Shown piece after piece: positions 1 to 8,895 of a DNA stretch of 64,000 nucleotides (positions are counted from its first letter, which is position 1; each line of letters begins with the position of its first letter). Both the position numbers and the translations under genes were made by a program. The stretch is from Bacillus zhangzhouensis (GTDB taxonomy: Bacteria > Bacillota > Bacilli > Bacillales > Bacillaceae). The notes beneath the pieces are model-generated. The model saw nothing but the letters and a program-made list of their open reading frames with translations, was not told where the DNA came from and ran no database searches. The stretch covers positions 310,001 to 374,000 of the forward strand of contig CP099514.1 of the NCBI GenBank assembly GCA_025809375.1, given 5' to 3'.

Positions 1-1
1 C

Positions 2-595
2 GATTGGATCTATCCGCCTGTTCCTTATTCATGGTGGAAATCGATCAAAGAAACAATGCCGGCATTTGATCCAGCTTACACGACACCAGCAGCAATGGGA
101 AAGGTGGCGGAAACATTTTGGAAATACCCAGGTGTGGCGAGAAGCAATCATCCCCATTTTTCATTCACAGCCTGGGGAAAAAGAAAACATGAAATTCTAA
201 AACACCATGCGCTTTCCTTTGGATTAGGAGAGCATTCGCCTCTTGGCCGCATGTATGATCTTCATGCCCAAGTGCTGCTGCTTGGTACATCCTTTGAGAG
301 CATGACAGCTTTTCATCTAGCTGAATACCGAATCCCTCAACAGGACCTCATGATAAGAGGAGCTCCTATTTTAGAAAATGGGTGGAAGGTATGGAAGGAG
401 TACCAAGATATCATTACAAGAGAAGAACTATTTGAACAGATTGGCCGTGATTTTCTGCAATCAGGAGGCATCCATTATCACAGTCAAATCGGACATGCCA
501 GTTCATATTTATTGCCAGTGAGAGAATCAGTAGACTATGCGGAAAAGTGGCTTGATCTATACGATCAATCGTCATCTACACTGTTTGGAAATTGA
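2..595 (+). CDS. Aminoglycoside 3-N-acetyltransferase-like protein (3' part only)
   Basis: The reading frame is open from the window edge, so the N-terminus lies outside and about 198 C-terminal residues are visible. The family transfers acetyl from acetyl-CoA to the 3-amino group of 2-deoxystreptamine aminoglycosides; chromosomal Bacillus members (YokD-like) often have no proven drug substrate. Visible family features are RSNHPHFSFTAWG near the start, LHAQVLLLGTSFESMTAFHLAE (positions about 263-328) with the Gly/Ser/His acceptor-site pattern, and a charged C-terminal helix. The first ATG in the window (position 56) is internal, because coding sequence continues upstream of it. The gene converges on nin and their 3' ends overlap by about 20 bp. 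Family assignment is fairly secure; resistance function is not shown. Confidence 0.75.
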   Translation, partial: DWIYPPVPYSWWKSIKETMPAFDPAYTTPAAMGKVAETFWKYPGVARSNHPHFSFTAWGKRKHEILKHHALSFGLGEHSPLGRMYDLHAQVLLLGTSFESMTAFHLAEYRIPQQDLMIRGAPILENGWKVWKEYQDIITREELFEQIGRDFLQSGGIHYHSQIGHASSYLLPVRESVDYAEKWLDLYDQSSSTLFGN

Positions 596-962
596 CATAG
601 TAAACGTCTTGATCAGGCTGCTGTGAGGTATAGCAGGTAAGCTGATAGTCGCCTTTTGGAATGGAGAAGGACAGTACATGGGCCATGACGCTTGTGATAT
701 AAACTTGATCACTTGTATGCGTAAAGGGCACTGTAATGACTCTATCAACTGAGACTTGGGGCTTATCGCTATCTAATGTCACCATAATAGACACCTTTCC
801 ATTATTGATTCCTTCAAAGGAAACTCCTTGATCTCCGATTGCGAATCCTTGAAGAATGTCCTCATCTGTCCAATCAATGACAGGTGGTGTTTCGCTTCCG
901 GTGTATACCGTGATTTGGTGGTAGGAGACAGATAGAGAATAGGCTTGATTTAAGTGATTCAT
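576..962 (-). CDS. nin: Nin/ComJ, inhibitor of the DNA-entry nuclease NucA
   Basis: This 128-residue soluble protein resembles Nin (ComJ) of B. subtilis, which binds and inhibits the competence nuclease NucA in the cytoplasm. I recognise the family by overall sequence (YSLSVSYHQITVYTG at the N-terminus, QGFAIGDQGVSFEG in the middle, a beta-rich body) and length (B. subtilis Nin is about 132 aa). The frame opens at 983, but the ATG at 962 has a good AAAGGAG site eight bases upstream, so I place the start there. In B. subtilis nin and nucA are directly adjacent; here a decayed chemoreceptor gene lies between them. The 3' end overlaps the convergent acetyltransferase gene by about 20 bp, with no obvious terminator. 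Confidence 0.8.
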   Translation of the reverse strand: MNHLNQAYSLSVSYHQITVYTGSETPPVIDWTDEDILQGFAIGDQGVSFEGINNGKVSIMVTLDSDKPQVSVDRVITVPFTHTSDQVYITSVMAHVLSFSIPKGDYQLTCYTSQQPDQDVYYVNFQTV

Positions 963-1055
963 ATAAAAAACTCCTTTATTCATTAAATGATTGAAAGAGT
1001 GATTCTTGAAGAGAACAAGATGATTGTCGCCGTCTTGCGTTATTTGTTGTGTGAT

Positions 1056-1745
1056 CTAGATGTGAAATGGAGAGACCATTGCTTTTAAATCTTCTGCTAA
1101 ATGGGCAAGCGCTTCTGATGAAGCTGTTACTTCTTCCATTGCAGCAAATTGTTCTTCTGAAGATTGTGCCACTTCTTGGATAGTGCGGGTAATTTTTTCT
1201 GATGATGCACTTGTTTCTTCTGCGCTAGCCGACAGCTGCTCAGAGGATGTGGCCCACTAATTCAGACGTATTCATGACATTTAGAATGGTTTGATTTAGT
1301 TTTTCACGCATCTTATTGAAATGACCAGCCAGATCAGACAATTCATTACCGGCAGTATCCGTTACATTGATGGATAAATTACTCACCCTGCTTCATTTTT
1401 GATCGGCATATAAGCCGTTTGGTAATCTTTTCTAGCAACATTTGCTGTGCCGTCATCGTTTTCTCCTTTATCTAAAACAGTGGTCTTCACTTCAGTAGAG
1501 ACTTCTGTACCTACAGCTCGTTTCCCGTTTAACATGACATTCGTAGCAACACGGGTGTTTCCTTTGAATAGCTTGTCCTCTTAAATCTGCCACGAGCCTG
1601 CCACTTTTTCAGGTACCATTTGCTTGATGTTTTCTGTCATTTCGCGATTCACTGCATAATCAACAATTGCGGAAAAGATGATGAGGACACTTAAAAAGAT
1701 CAGCAAAATTTTGGCCCAATCCTCAAGTTTTCTCCTTTTCTTCAT
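1056..1745 (-). pseudogene. tlpC: Degenerate methyl-accepting chemotaxis protein (TlpC-like)
   Basis: Minus-strand translation gives fragments of a chemoreceptor in correct order but no intact frame. From position 1745 it starts MKKRRKLEDWAK followed by a membrane helix (ILLIFLSVLIIFSAIVDYAV), then stops at WQI-stop (about 1583). A piece of extracellular sensor follows (LFKGNTRVATNVMLNGK, then TAYMPIKNEAG), then a HAMP-like segment (ELSDLAGHFNKMREKL). A frameshift at about 1253 leads into the signalling helix (SSEQLSASAEETSASSEK), most of which is deleted, and the gene ends LAHLAEDLKAM with a TAG at 1056-1058. In B. subtilis tlpC lies beside nucA, which suggests identity, but here the remnant sits between nucA and nin. 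It is certainly non-functional; the tlpC name is an inference from position. Confidence 0.8.
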
Positions 1746-1870
1746 GCTTTTTGATCCCTTTAGGTATAAGGTAGATTATCTCTCCCTAACGATTATCGGC
1801 ATAAAAAAAGTGTTTAAAATACCTGCATGCAGTCATGTGAAATTTTTTTATATAGAAAAGGGAACGGGTG

Positions 1871-2299
1871 CTAATCGATGATAAATTGAATTCTTTTGCC
1901 GTCAGGATCATCCGATAATTGATGACTTACCCAAGAGCCTGCGCCTCTATTATCTGAAGGGCGTACATATTTGACAGAAGCTCCTGTGCCTCCTTCTTTG
2001 CACATTGCCATTGGCCATTCGTCCCGATCATAACCGCGCTTTGTTGGAATGCCATGTAGTGACTGTTCTCTCTGCTCATCAGTATGTTTACGGTCAATTG
2101 TACAAATGGACGAATGACCTTCATCGATGGCTTCTTCTATGTGTTTGGCTGTTTCGGGATAGCGGTCTGATGGAAAATGAATAGTTTTGTCATAGGATGA
2201 ATTCGCTGTTTCTTGTTTCCCTTGCTCCAGCTGGATATATCCTGTTGCTACACCAATGACAATCAATAAAAGCAAGAGCATAATTTTAAGAAGTTTCAT
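1871..2299 (-). CDS. nucA: NucA (ComI), membrane-anchored DNA-entry nuclease of competence
   Basis: This 142-residue protein belongs to the NucA/NucB nuclease family. In competent B. subtilis NucA cuts surface-bound DNA to generate ends for uptake. Residues about 2-20 form an uncleaved-looking hydrophobic anchor ([19 protein letters not shown]), which would place the catalytic domain outside the membrane. Diagnostic motifs are [31 protein letters not shown] and DNRGAGSWV. The length fits the family. A ComK box and a TATACT -10-like element (rev. comp. at 2341-2346) lie upstream, so competence-dependent expression is expected. The inhibitor gene nin is downstream on the same strand but separated by a chemoreceptor pseudogene, so co-expression of nuclease and inhibitor may be weakened. 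Confidence 0.88.
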   Translation of the reverse strand: MKLLKIMLLLLLIVIGVATGYIQLEQGKQETANSSYDKTIHFPSDRYPETAKHIEEAIDEGHSSICTIDRKHTDEQREQSLHGIPTKRGYDRDEWPMAMCKEGGTGASVKYVRPSDNRGAGSWVSHQLSDDPDGKRIQFIID

Positions 2300-2379
2300 A
2301 GATGCTGGCTCTCTTTCTTGTTTGCGTATTTGTAAACAGAAGTATAGCAGAATTACTTATCAATTTCTCCTGGTTTTGA

Positions 2380-2413
2380 AAAAACGTCTTTTAAAATTCA
2401 AAAAACAGATTTT
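2380..2413 (-). promoter_or_regulatory. ComK box (two AT-boxes) upstream of nucA
   Basis: Two perfect AAAA-N5-TTTT AT-boxes lie at 2380-2392 and 2401-2413, starting 21 bp apart with an 8-bp gap. ComK sites in B. subtilis are described as paired AT-boxes with 8, 18 or 31 bp between them; 8 bp is the tightest class. The site is 81-114 bp upstream of the nucA start codon and just upstream of a TATACT -10-like element, which suits activation of nucA. Confidence 0.7.
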
Positions 2414-2564
2414 ACTCGATTTCTTGATTTTCATTTTTGTAGAAATTCATAAAAATTTTCATTTTGTGGGTGAGAAAACGAATATGCTCATTCAAAATGG
2501 CTTTATCACTGCTTTTTTGGCTAATTTCAAGAATTTAACACACAGAAATTTCAAAAAAATAAAA

Positions 2565-2593
2565 TTGACTAGACCGATCTGCTTTAATAATAT
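2565..2593 (+). promoter_or_regulatory. Sigma-A-type promoter of the hydantoinase/ABC operon
   Basis: TTGACT at 2565-2570, a 17-bp spacer, and TAATAT at 2588-2593. It lies about 73 bp upstream of the HyuA start, which has a strong GGAGGG site. The 2300-2665 intergenic stretch otherwise holds only the nucA control elements; an open frame across it (2256-2669) lacks a ribosome-binding site and overlaps nucA. Confidence 0.55.
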
Positions 2594-2665
2594 GGAGTCA
2601 AATATCAAAAAATGTCGTAATTTATCAAAATATGATTCTAATTACATTGTAGGAGGGAAGTACAA

Positions 2666-4735
2666 ATGACGGATGTCTCATACCGGCTTGGAATAGACAT
2701 AGGCGGAACATTTACTGATTTATCGCTGATAAATGAAGCAACAGGGGAGCTGACTGAACTCAAGACGCCCACAGTGACTGATGACCCAGCTCAAGGAATT
2801 ATCAATGGGTTAAATCTTCTAAAAATAAGAGGGGTTGATTTATCCAAAATCCAATACCTCGTTCACGGAATGACAATCGGTCTTAATACATTATTGCAGC
2901 GAAAAGGAGCAGATTTAGCCCTTTTTGTGACAGAAGGATTTCAAGATATATTGTCACTTCAGCGTTTACGACTACCCATTCCTTATGACTTCAATTCTCG
3001 TTTGCCAGAACCATTGATACCACGGAAGCAAGTATATCCAATCACTGAAAGGTTGATACATGATGGTACGATCAAAAAACCACTCCATCTGCAGCAATTG
3101 GATGATGCAGTACAGCATGTTATATCTAAAAATCTGGAAGGTATTGTCATTTCTTTTTTACATAGCTATCAAAACCCAGTTCATGAATTACAGGCAAAAG
3201 CCTATATCAATCATCACTATCCACAGTTAGAAGTCCTTCCCTCATCTGAATTATGGCCTCAAATGAGGGAATACGAGCGTACAGTGATGTCTGTTGTTAA
3301 TTTGTACATTCAACCAAAGGTGAAACAGTATTTGCAAACATTGAAAAGTCGTTTGAAGGAAGAAGGTGTACCAATTTCTCCATACATTACACAATCAAAT
3401 GGTGGTTTAATGGATACAGAAAGTGCAGCAGCCTCACCTGTTAAGACTCTCTTTTCTGGTCCGGCAGCTGGTGTCATCGGTGCGGCAAGAATTGCAGCAT
3501 CAGCGAGTGAACCTAACTTGATCACTTTTGATGTTGGGGGGACGAGTGCAGATATCTCGATTATTCAAAATGGACAGCCTGCAATGGCTCAATCGAATCA
3601 GCTTTCAGGTTTCCCTATTATTCTTCCATCTGTTGCGATGTATTCAATAGGAGCAGGAGGAGGTTCGGTGGCATGGATAGATCAGGGCGGACTTCTAAAA
3701 GCAGGACCGGAATCAGTTGGCTCAAACCCCGGACCAGCTTCGTATGGCAAAGGAGAAAAAGCGGCTTTAACCGATGCGTTTCTCATATGCGGTTATGTTA
3801 ATCAAGAACGTTTTGCTGGAGGACATTTACAATTACAGCTGTCTGCGGCGAAAAAGGCCTTTCAGCCTATTGCTGATCAGCTCAACAAAACGGTTGAAGA
3901 GGCGGCTGACCAGCTCATTCAAGTAGCCGTAGCCAATATGTACACAGAATTAAGCAATGTTATGGAGCAGCAAGGGTTTGACCCTAGAGATTTTAGTTTG
4001 CTGGCGTTTGGCGGAGCAGGACCGGTTGTGGCAAATTTCCTTGCAAGAGAAATCCATGCGAAAAATGTAGTTGTCCCTCCAAGTCCGGGCACATTATGTG
4101 CGTTAGGTGCTCTGACCGCGGATTTTATCCATGATGCGGTGCTGTCGAAGAAAATATGCTTACAAGACTATTCGATCAACCAACTAAAACAAGATTATGA
4201 GAAGCTGTCGCGAAAAGCGACTGATTGGGTCAGTCAGCAGAACATTCAGCATATCAATCAGACATCCATTCTATTATTAGCAGACGCACGTTATCAAGGA
4301 CAGGCATTTGAGATTGAATTGCCATTATCGATTGATTGGTTAAAGCAAGAACAAGACATCCACCAGCTCATGGAAGCCTTTCACCAATTGCATCAGCGTC
4401 AATATGGCCATAGGGATGATCAGGCAAAAATCGAGTTCACTCATTTACGCGTTCGAGTCATAGGTGAGACCCCTCCGCTGCCTTTTTCACCTGTTCATGA
4501 AAGCAGCGGACAGTCTTTGACACCCCATGAATATAGACAAATCTTTATAGAAGAAAAAGAATACGAAGCATCGGTTTATAACAGGGATACTCTGTCAGTA
4601 GGTTCGATTGTAAATGGGCCTGCTGTTATTGAGCAGGATGATACGACAACATTGATTTTGCCAAACTGGGCAGGCAGCATTGATCGATCAGGTAACTTAG
4701 TGATTTCAAAGGAGGCGGCTTTACATGAGAACTGA
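2666..4735 (+). CDS. hyuA: HyuA-type hydantoinase / N-methylhydantoinase subunit A (ATP-dependent)
   Basis: This 689-residue protein is of the HyuA/OplA-N family, which with HyuB hydrolyses hydantoin-like or 5-oxoproline-like cyclic amides in the cytoplasm, usually coupled to ATP. It begins RLGIDIGGTFTDLSL, the phosphate-binding loop of the ASKHA fold. Other family blocks are LVHGMTIGLNTLLQRKGA, NGGLMDTESAAASPVKTLFSGPAAG, DVGGTSADIS, SIGAGGGSVAW and LLAFGGAGPVVANFLA. Start: ATG preceded by GTAGGAGGGAAG. The 3' end overlaps hyuB by 11 bp, indicating translational coupling, and an ABC importer follows in the same run. The actual ring substrate cannot be read from sequence; 5-oxoprolinase-like activity is an alternative. 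Confidence 0.85.
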   Translation: MTDVSYRLGIDIGGTFTDLSLINEATGELTELKTPTVTDDPAQGIINGLNLLKIRGVDLSKIQYLVHGMTIGLNTLLQRKGADLALFVTEGFQDILSLQRLRLPIPYDFNSRLPEPLIPRKQVYPITERLIHDGTIKKPLHLQQLDDAVQHVISKNLEGIVISFLHSYQNPVHELQAKAYINHHYPQLEVLPSSELWPQMREYERTVMSVVNLYIQPKVKQYLQTLKSRLKEEGVPISPYITQSNGGLMDTESAAASPVKTLFSGPAAGVIGAARIAASASEPNLITFDVGGTSADISIIQNGQPAMAQSNQLSGFPIILPSVAMYSIGAGGGSVAWIDQGGLLKAGPESVGSNPGPASYGKGEKAALTDAFLICGYVNQERFAGGHLQLQLSAAKKAFQPIADQLNKTVEEAADQLIQVAVANMYTELSNVMEQQGFDPRDFSLLAFGGAGPVVANFLAREIHAKNVVVPPSPGTLCALGALTADFIHDAVLSKKICLQDYSINQLKQDYEKLSRKATDWVSQQNIQHINQTSILLLADARYQGQAFEIELPLSIDWLKQEQDIHQLMEAFHQLHQRQYGHRDDQAKIEFTHLRVRVIGETPPLPFSPVHESSGQSLTPHEYRQIFIEEKEYEASVYNRDTLSVGSIVNGPAVIEQDDTTTLILPNWAGSIDRSGNLVISKEAALHEN

Positions 4736-6713
4736 CCCAGCAAAGCTTGAAATGATGCGCAGTTATTTTAATGCGATTGCATCAGGTATGGGGCATGTTA
4801 TTGAACGGACGTCATTTACGACCTTTGTCAAAGAATCTGCTGACTTTGCGACAGCATTAGCTACGCCTTCTGGAGATTTCTTTGTTTATCCGAAGACAGT
4901 GGGTGTGACGATCTTTTTAGGGCTGAGTCTAAAAAAAGCGATTGAAGAAAGCGGGCCGATGCAGCCAGGAGACATTATCATCACTAATGATCCTTATACG
5001 ACAGATGGTTTGGCGACTCACCTGCCAGATGTCCATATCATGAAGCCGATTTTTGTAGACGGTGAAATAGTAAGCTATGCTTGGTCTTTTGTTCATGTCA
5101 GTGATGTGGGTGGACTTGTGCCTTCGAGTATTTCACCGACAGCAACGGATGTTCATCAAGAAGGATTAAGAATTCCGCCAGTAAAAATTTATGAAGGCGG
5201 GAAAGAGAATCAAGTCGTACGTACCTTTTTAAGAGCTAACAGCCGTGCTAGTCATTTAAATGATGGTGATATCAATGCGATGATTGCTGCAGTCAATACA
5301 GCAGAAATTCGGTTAAAAGAAATGATTGAGAAATTTGGGAAAAACGAAGTGAAACAAGGAATGATAGACTTGCTGAAGCAAGCCGAGGATCGTGCTGGAA
5401 AGGTCATTGAAGCTATACCGGATGGAACGAGTGAATTTGCCGATTATTTAGATGATGATATGATCTCGGACGTCCCTATTCGGTTGAAAATCAAGCTAAC
5501 GATCAAAGGGAAACGGCTGACGCTCGATTTTTCTGAGTGTGACCCACAAGTAAAAACAGCCTTTAACCTTGTCACCAATGGTCAAAAGCATTCCTTTCTT
5601 TATCAAGGGTTGATTAATTACATCATTAGTAAGGATCCTTTTATACCGATTAATGGTGGAATAACGTATCCAATTGACGTGATCTCTCCTAAAGGAACGC
5701 TTGTGCATCCAGAATACCCGGCCTCTGTCGGAATTCGTCATTCGATTACGATGAGGATGTACAATGTCGTGCTAGGTGCCATTGGTAAGCTGTTACCTGA
5801 AGCAGTGCCGGCAGCAGGTGCAGGTCAATCTGCCATTGTTGTTCTCTCTGTTCCTGATGATCAAACGGGTGGCAGGAAAATGTCTGTTGTGGAACCATTA
5901 GGCGGAGGCGGGGGTGCTCAAAATGGTACTGATGGAGTGGACGGTATTGATCATTCGTCTGGCTTTTTGAAGAATACCCCCATTGAGAGTTTGGAACAGC
6001 ATATTGATATTCATGTTCACCGATATGAGCTTCTGCCGAATACAGGTGGAGCTGGTGAAAATCGAGGCGGACATGCGATTGGTTTGGAATTTGAAATGAT
6101 AAAGCCTGAATCGATGGTGACAGCACGAGGAATGGAACGGATGAAGTTTCAGCCTTGGGGGTTAATGGGCGGCCGAGCAGGAGCGGTTGGTGAGGTCAAG
6201 CTGATCACAGCTAATGGCGAGAAACAAGACCAGTCCAAAATAGATGTTCTGCGGCTTGAAAAAGGCGATATCGTTCAATTGATTTCACCAAGTGGAGGTG
6301 GCTGGGGAAATCCATTTGCCAGAAAGAAAGAAAAAGTCCTTCAGGAAGTGGAAGCAGGTCTATTAAGTGAAGAAAGAGCGCTGCATCAATACGGTGTTAA
6401 AGTGTATTTAGACCAAAATGAATGGAAGATTGATGAGGAGCAGACGAGCAGAGCGCGTGAAAAGGCTGATGATTCTGCACCTACTGACGTGTGGGATTTC
6501 GGAGAACAAAGAGCAGCTTATGAGAAAGTATGGACGGACGAAGCCAGCAGTGAGCTAGCCGTTCAGCTGCGTTCTTATCCGGCTAATGAACGTACGCACT
6601 ATAAACATGCAGTTCATCAACATTTCAGTCATAGAAATGAGCCGTTAACAAAGGAAGATATTACTCAAGCACTTCGTCAAATGAATGGACAAAAAGGGGG
6701 AAATGAATCATGA
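4725..6713 (+). CDS. hyuB: HyuB-type hydantoinase / N-methylhydantoinase subunit B
   Basis: This 662-residue protein is the usual partner of HyuA. Family blocks include VIERTSFTTFVKESADFATAL at the N-terminus, DIIITNDPYTTDGLATHLPDVHIMKP (visible from about 4972), SVGIRHSITMRMYNVVLGA, EPLGGGGGAQNGTDGVDG and a Gly-rich GGAGENRGG. Length is a little longer than many HyuB proteins, with an unusually charged C-terminal tail of about 120 residues (QEVEAGLLSEERALHQYG onward) that contains the common 'degradation/decarboxylase-like' end of the family. It overlaps hyuA by 11 bp and the binding-protein gene by 4 bp (ATGA). Likely acts as a hetero-oligomer with HyuA on a substrate brought in by the linked importer. 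Confidence 0.85.
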   Translation: MRTDPAKLEMMRSYFNAIASGMGHVIERTSFTTFVKESADFATALATPSGDFFVYPKTVGVTIFLGLSLKKAIEESGPMQPGDIIITNDPYTTDGLATHLPDVHIMKPIFVDGEIVSYAWSFVHVSDVGGLVPSSISPTATDVHQEGLRIPPVKIYEGGKENQVVRTFLRANSRASHLNDGDINAMIAAVNTAEIRLKEMIEKFGKNEVKQGMIDLLKQAEDRAGKVIEAIPDGTSEFADYLDDDMISDVPIRLKIKLTIKGKRLTLDFSECDPQVKTAFNLVTNGQKHSFLYQGLINYIISKDPFIPINGGITYPIDVISPKGTLVHPEYPASVGIRHSITMRMYNVVLGAIGKLLPEAVPAAGAGQSAIVVLSVPDDQTGGRKMSVVEPLGGGGGAQNGTDGVDGIDHSSGFLKNTPIESLEQHIDIHVHRYELLPNTGGAGENRGGHAIGLEFEMIKPESMVTARGMERMKFQPWGLMGGRAGAVGEVKLITANGEKQDQSKIDVLRLEKGDIVQLISPSGGGWGNPFARKKEKVLQEVEAGLLSEERALHQYGVKVYLDQNEWKIDEEQTSRAREKADDSAPTDVWDFGEQRAAYEKVWTDEASSELAVQLRSYPANERTHYKHAVHQHFSHRNEPLTKEDITQALRQMNGQKGGNES

Positions 6714-7795
6714 AAAGAAAATTAATCGCTATTTTTGCCGGCATCCTATCAATCGTTGTACTGCTGACTGCTTGTGGTGGAAATGGAAAGGATCAAGGCA
6801 AACAGCAGCAGACTGTGATTGTTGGCGTATATGGGGGCGATTGGGAAAAGAATATCAAACCAATCCTCGAAAAGTTTGAAAAAGATACGGGAATAAAAGT
6901 GCAAACCGTTTCCGGGGCGGATTCTGAATGGTTTACAAAATTAAAAGCGTCAAATGGGAAAAATCCACCATATGACTTACTTATCTTACAGCCTGATACG
7001 ATTCAAAGAGGTATCGCAGCAAACGTTCTTGCGCCTATCGATGTAGACCAAGCACCGAACGTCAAAAAACTTTACCGTTCTGTTCAAAAAAAGCTTACTG
7101 TTAATGGAAAACAATATGCAGCAGGATTTAGTATGGGGCAGCTTGGAATTGCTTATAGAAAAGACCTCGTAAAGCAGGAGCCAAATAGCTGGACTGATCT
7201 ATGGGGCCGTCAGCTGAAAGGGAAGGTAGCCATTTCATCTCCGACTTATTCAGCCGGTTTGCAATTTTTCTCTGCACTTGTTCATGCGCAAGGGGGAACA
7301 GAATCAAATCCTAAGGATATTGATAAAGCATTTAAAAGTCTCGCGCAATTAAAAGGTCATGTAGCTGCTTTTCCAGATAACCCAGGATCGATTCAAACCT
7401 TGTTAGAACGTGGGGATGTCGCGGCTGTTCCATATTGGGACGGGCGAGTATTTGCACTTGAAGAAGAAGGAATGGATATTGGTTTCTCATATCCGAAAGA
7501 AGGCGCTGTTGCAGCTGTTGCGAGCTGGGCTTTAACAAAGGGAAGTCAGCATGAAGAAGCGGCGTATAAACTATTAAACTACTTAAGTGGAAAAGAAGCT
7601 CAGGAGGCCTTCTCGGAGAAATCTTATTATGGCATGTCGAACTCTGATGTGAAATACGATGACAAGATTAAGGGAAAAGTGAAAGTTGGAGAAAATTACT
7701 ACAGCAAGCTGACTTGGGTAGATTATGAAACAGCGACCTCTGAGCTTGGTAATTGGACAAATCGATGGAACAAAGTATTAGGCGGAGGAAAATAG
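6710..7795 (+). CDS. ABC transporter substrate-binding lipoprotein (PotD-like)
   Basis: This 361-residue protein has a lipoprotein signal: basic MKRK, hydrophobic core, and lipobox LTAC, so it should be tethered to the outer face of the membrane. The mature part starts VIVGVYGGDWEKNIKPILEKF and has the class of extracellular solute-binding fold seen in spermidine/putrescine, thiamine and opine binders (IKVQTVSGADSEWF; YDLLILQPDTIQRG; AAVPYWDGRVF). It overlaps hyuB by 4 bp and precedes an ATPase and two permeases, completing an importer. The operon context suggests a hydantoin, cyclic amide or other nitrogenous substrate rather than polyamines, but this is inference. Confidence 0.85.
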   Translation: MKRKLIAIFAGILSIVVLLTACGGNGKDQGKQQQTVIVGVYGGDWEKNIKPILEKFEKDTGIKVQTVSGADSEWFTKLKASNGKNPPYDLLILQPDTIQRGIAANVLAPIDVDQAPNVKKLYRSVQKKLTVNGKQYAAGFSMGQLGIAYRKDLVKQEPNSWTDLWGRQLKGKVAISSPTYSAGLQFFSALVHAQGGTESNPKDIDKAFKSLAQLKGHVAAFPDNPGSIQTLLERGDVAAVPYWDGRVFALEEEGMDIGFSYPKEGAVAAVASWALTKGSQHEEAAYKLLNYLSGKEAQEAFSEKSYYGMSNSDVKYDDKIKGKVKVGENYYSKLTWVDYETATSELGNWTNRWNKVLGGGK

Positions 7796-7803
7796 GTGAT
7801 CGC

Positions 7804-8895
7804 ATGAGTGGAATCCATTTAGAACACATCAGTCAGCACTTCGGTGAGCAGATTGCTCTCAACAATATCAGTTTTACGGTGAATGAGGGAGAGTTTTTCT
7901 CCCTTCTTGGTCCTAGCGGCTGCGGAAAATCAACGTTATTAAACATCATTGGCGGTTTTTTAGAACCAACAAAAGGTGTCGTCTATATTGGTAATCAGGA
8001 TGTGACAGTTTTGCCGCCTTACCAAAGAAAAACGGGTATGGTCTTTCAAAGCTATGCACTTTTTCCGCATCTGACTGTATTTGATAATGTGGCGTACGGG
8101 CTAAAGGTTCAAAAGAAAAAGAAGGCGGAAATCAAAGAGAAAGTGATGGAAAGCTTGTCTCTTGTTCAATTAGAGGCATTTGCGAAACGGATGCCCCACC
8201 AATTAAGCGGAGGTCAGCAGCAGCGGGTAGCGATTGCAAGAGCGCTGGCGATTCAGCCGTCTGTTCTCCTTCTTGATGAACCGCTCAGCAACCTAGATGC
8301 CAAACTAAGAAAAAACATGCAGACAGAGCTGAGAAATATTCAAAGGAATGTGGGGATTACAACCATTCTTGTGACACATGATCAAGAGGAGGCCTTAAGC
8401 CTTTCTGATCGGGTTGGAATTCTAGGAGAAGGAAGAATTCAGCAAATTGGGACGCCTTTAGAGGTGTACCGCCAGCCAAACAATCGATTTGTAGCTGAAT
8501 TCATCGGACAGGTGAACATTTTTGAGGCCGTGTACAATGAAGCTGATAATGCATTTACGGTTCCGCATTTAACCCATTCAAACGGTCAGCATCTTCAGCT
8601 GCAGGCTGCGGCACATCAAGAGAAGCGGGAAAAACAATTAATGATGCTGCGTCCTGAAAGAATCAGCATCTCTTCTGAGCGGGAGGAAGTTCAGCCAAAC
8701 CATGTATCAGGGGTGCTGTCGGATGTGAGTTATATTGGACATTCATTACGTTTGGTTGTGGGGCTTGATAATGGTGAAATCATTGTACATGCTTCTGATG
8801 CGGCATTTCCTGAGCTGCCTAAAGTTGGAGAAACCGTTCATATCCATTGGCAGCCTGAAGATATCGTTTTCTTAGATTCGAAGGTGCATACGTGA
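7804..8895 (+). CDS. ABC transporter ATP-binding protein (PotA-like)
   Basis: This 363-residue protein powers the importer. Walker A is GPSGCGKST, the signature LSGGQQQR, Walker B VLLLDEP, and the switch His is in LVTHDQEEAL; a C-terminal TOBE-like domain (from about residue 240) is typical of the PotA/FbpC class. The frame is open further upstream, but the ATG at 7804 (MSGIHLEH) begins at the normal N-terminus of the family and has AGGTGAT just upstream, only nine bases after the binding-protein stop. It overlaps the next permease gene by 4 bp. Confidence 0.9.
   Translation: MSGIHLEHISQHFGEQIALNNISFTVNEGEFFSLLGPSGCGKSTLLNIIGGFLEPTKGVVYIGNQDVTVLPPYQRKTGMVFQSYALFPHLTVFDNVAYGLKVQKKKKAEIKEKVMESLSLVQLEAFAKRMPHQLSGGQQQRVAIARALAIQPSVLLLDEPLSNLDAKLRKNMQTELRNIQRNVGITTILVTHDQEEALSLSDRVGILGEGRIQQIGTPLEVYRQPNNRFVAEFIGQVNIFEAVYNEADNAFTVPHLTHSNGQHLQLQAAAHQEKREKQLMMLRPERISISSEREEVQPNHVSGVLSDVSYIGHSLRLVVGLDNGEIIVHASDAAFPELPKVGETVHIHWQPEDIVFLDSKVHT

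Noticed and set aside
1678..1881. 67-codon plus-strand frame
   Set aside because: It is antisense to the chemoreceptor pseudogene's N-terminus and has no ribosome-binding site.
2256..2669. Open frame of 137 codons between nucA and hyuA
   Set aside because: It overlaps the nucA start on the other strand, has no ribosome-binding site, resembles no family and covers the ComK box and hyu promoter.
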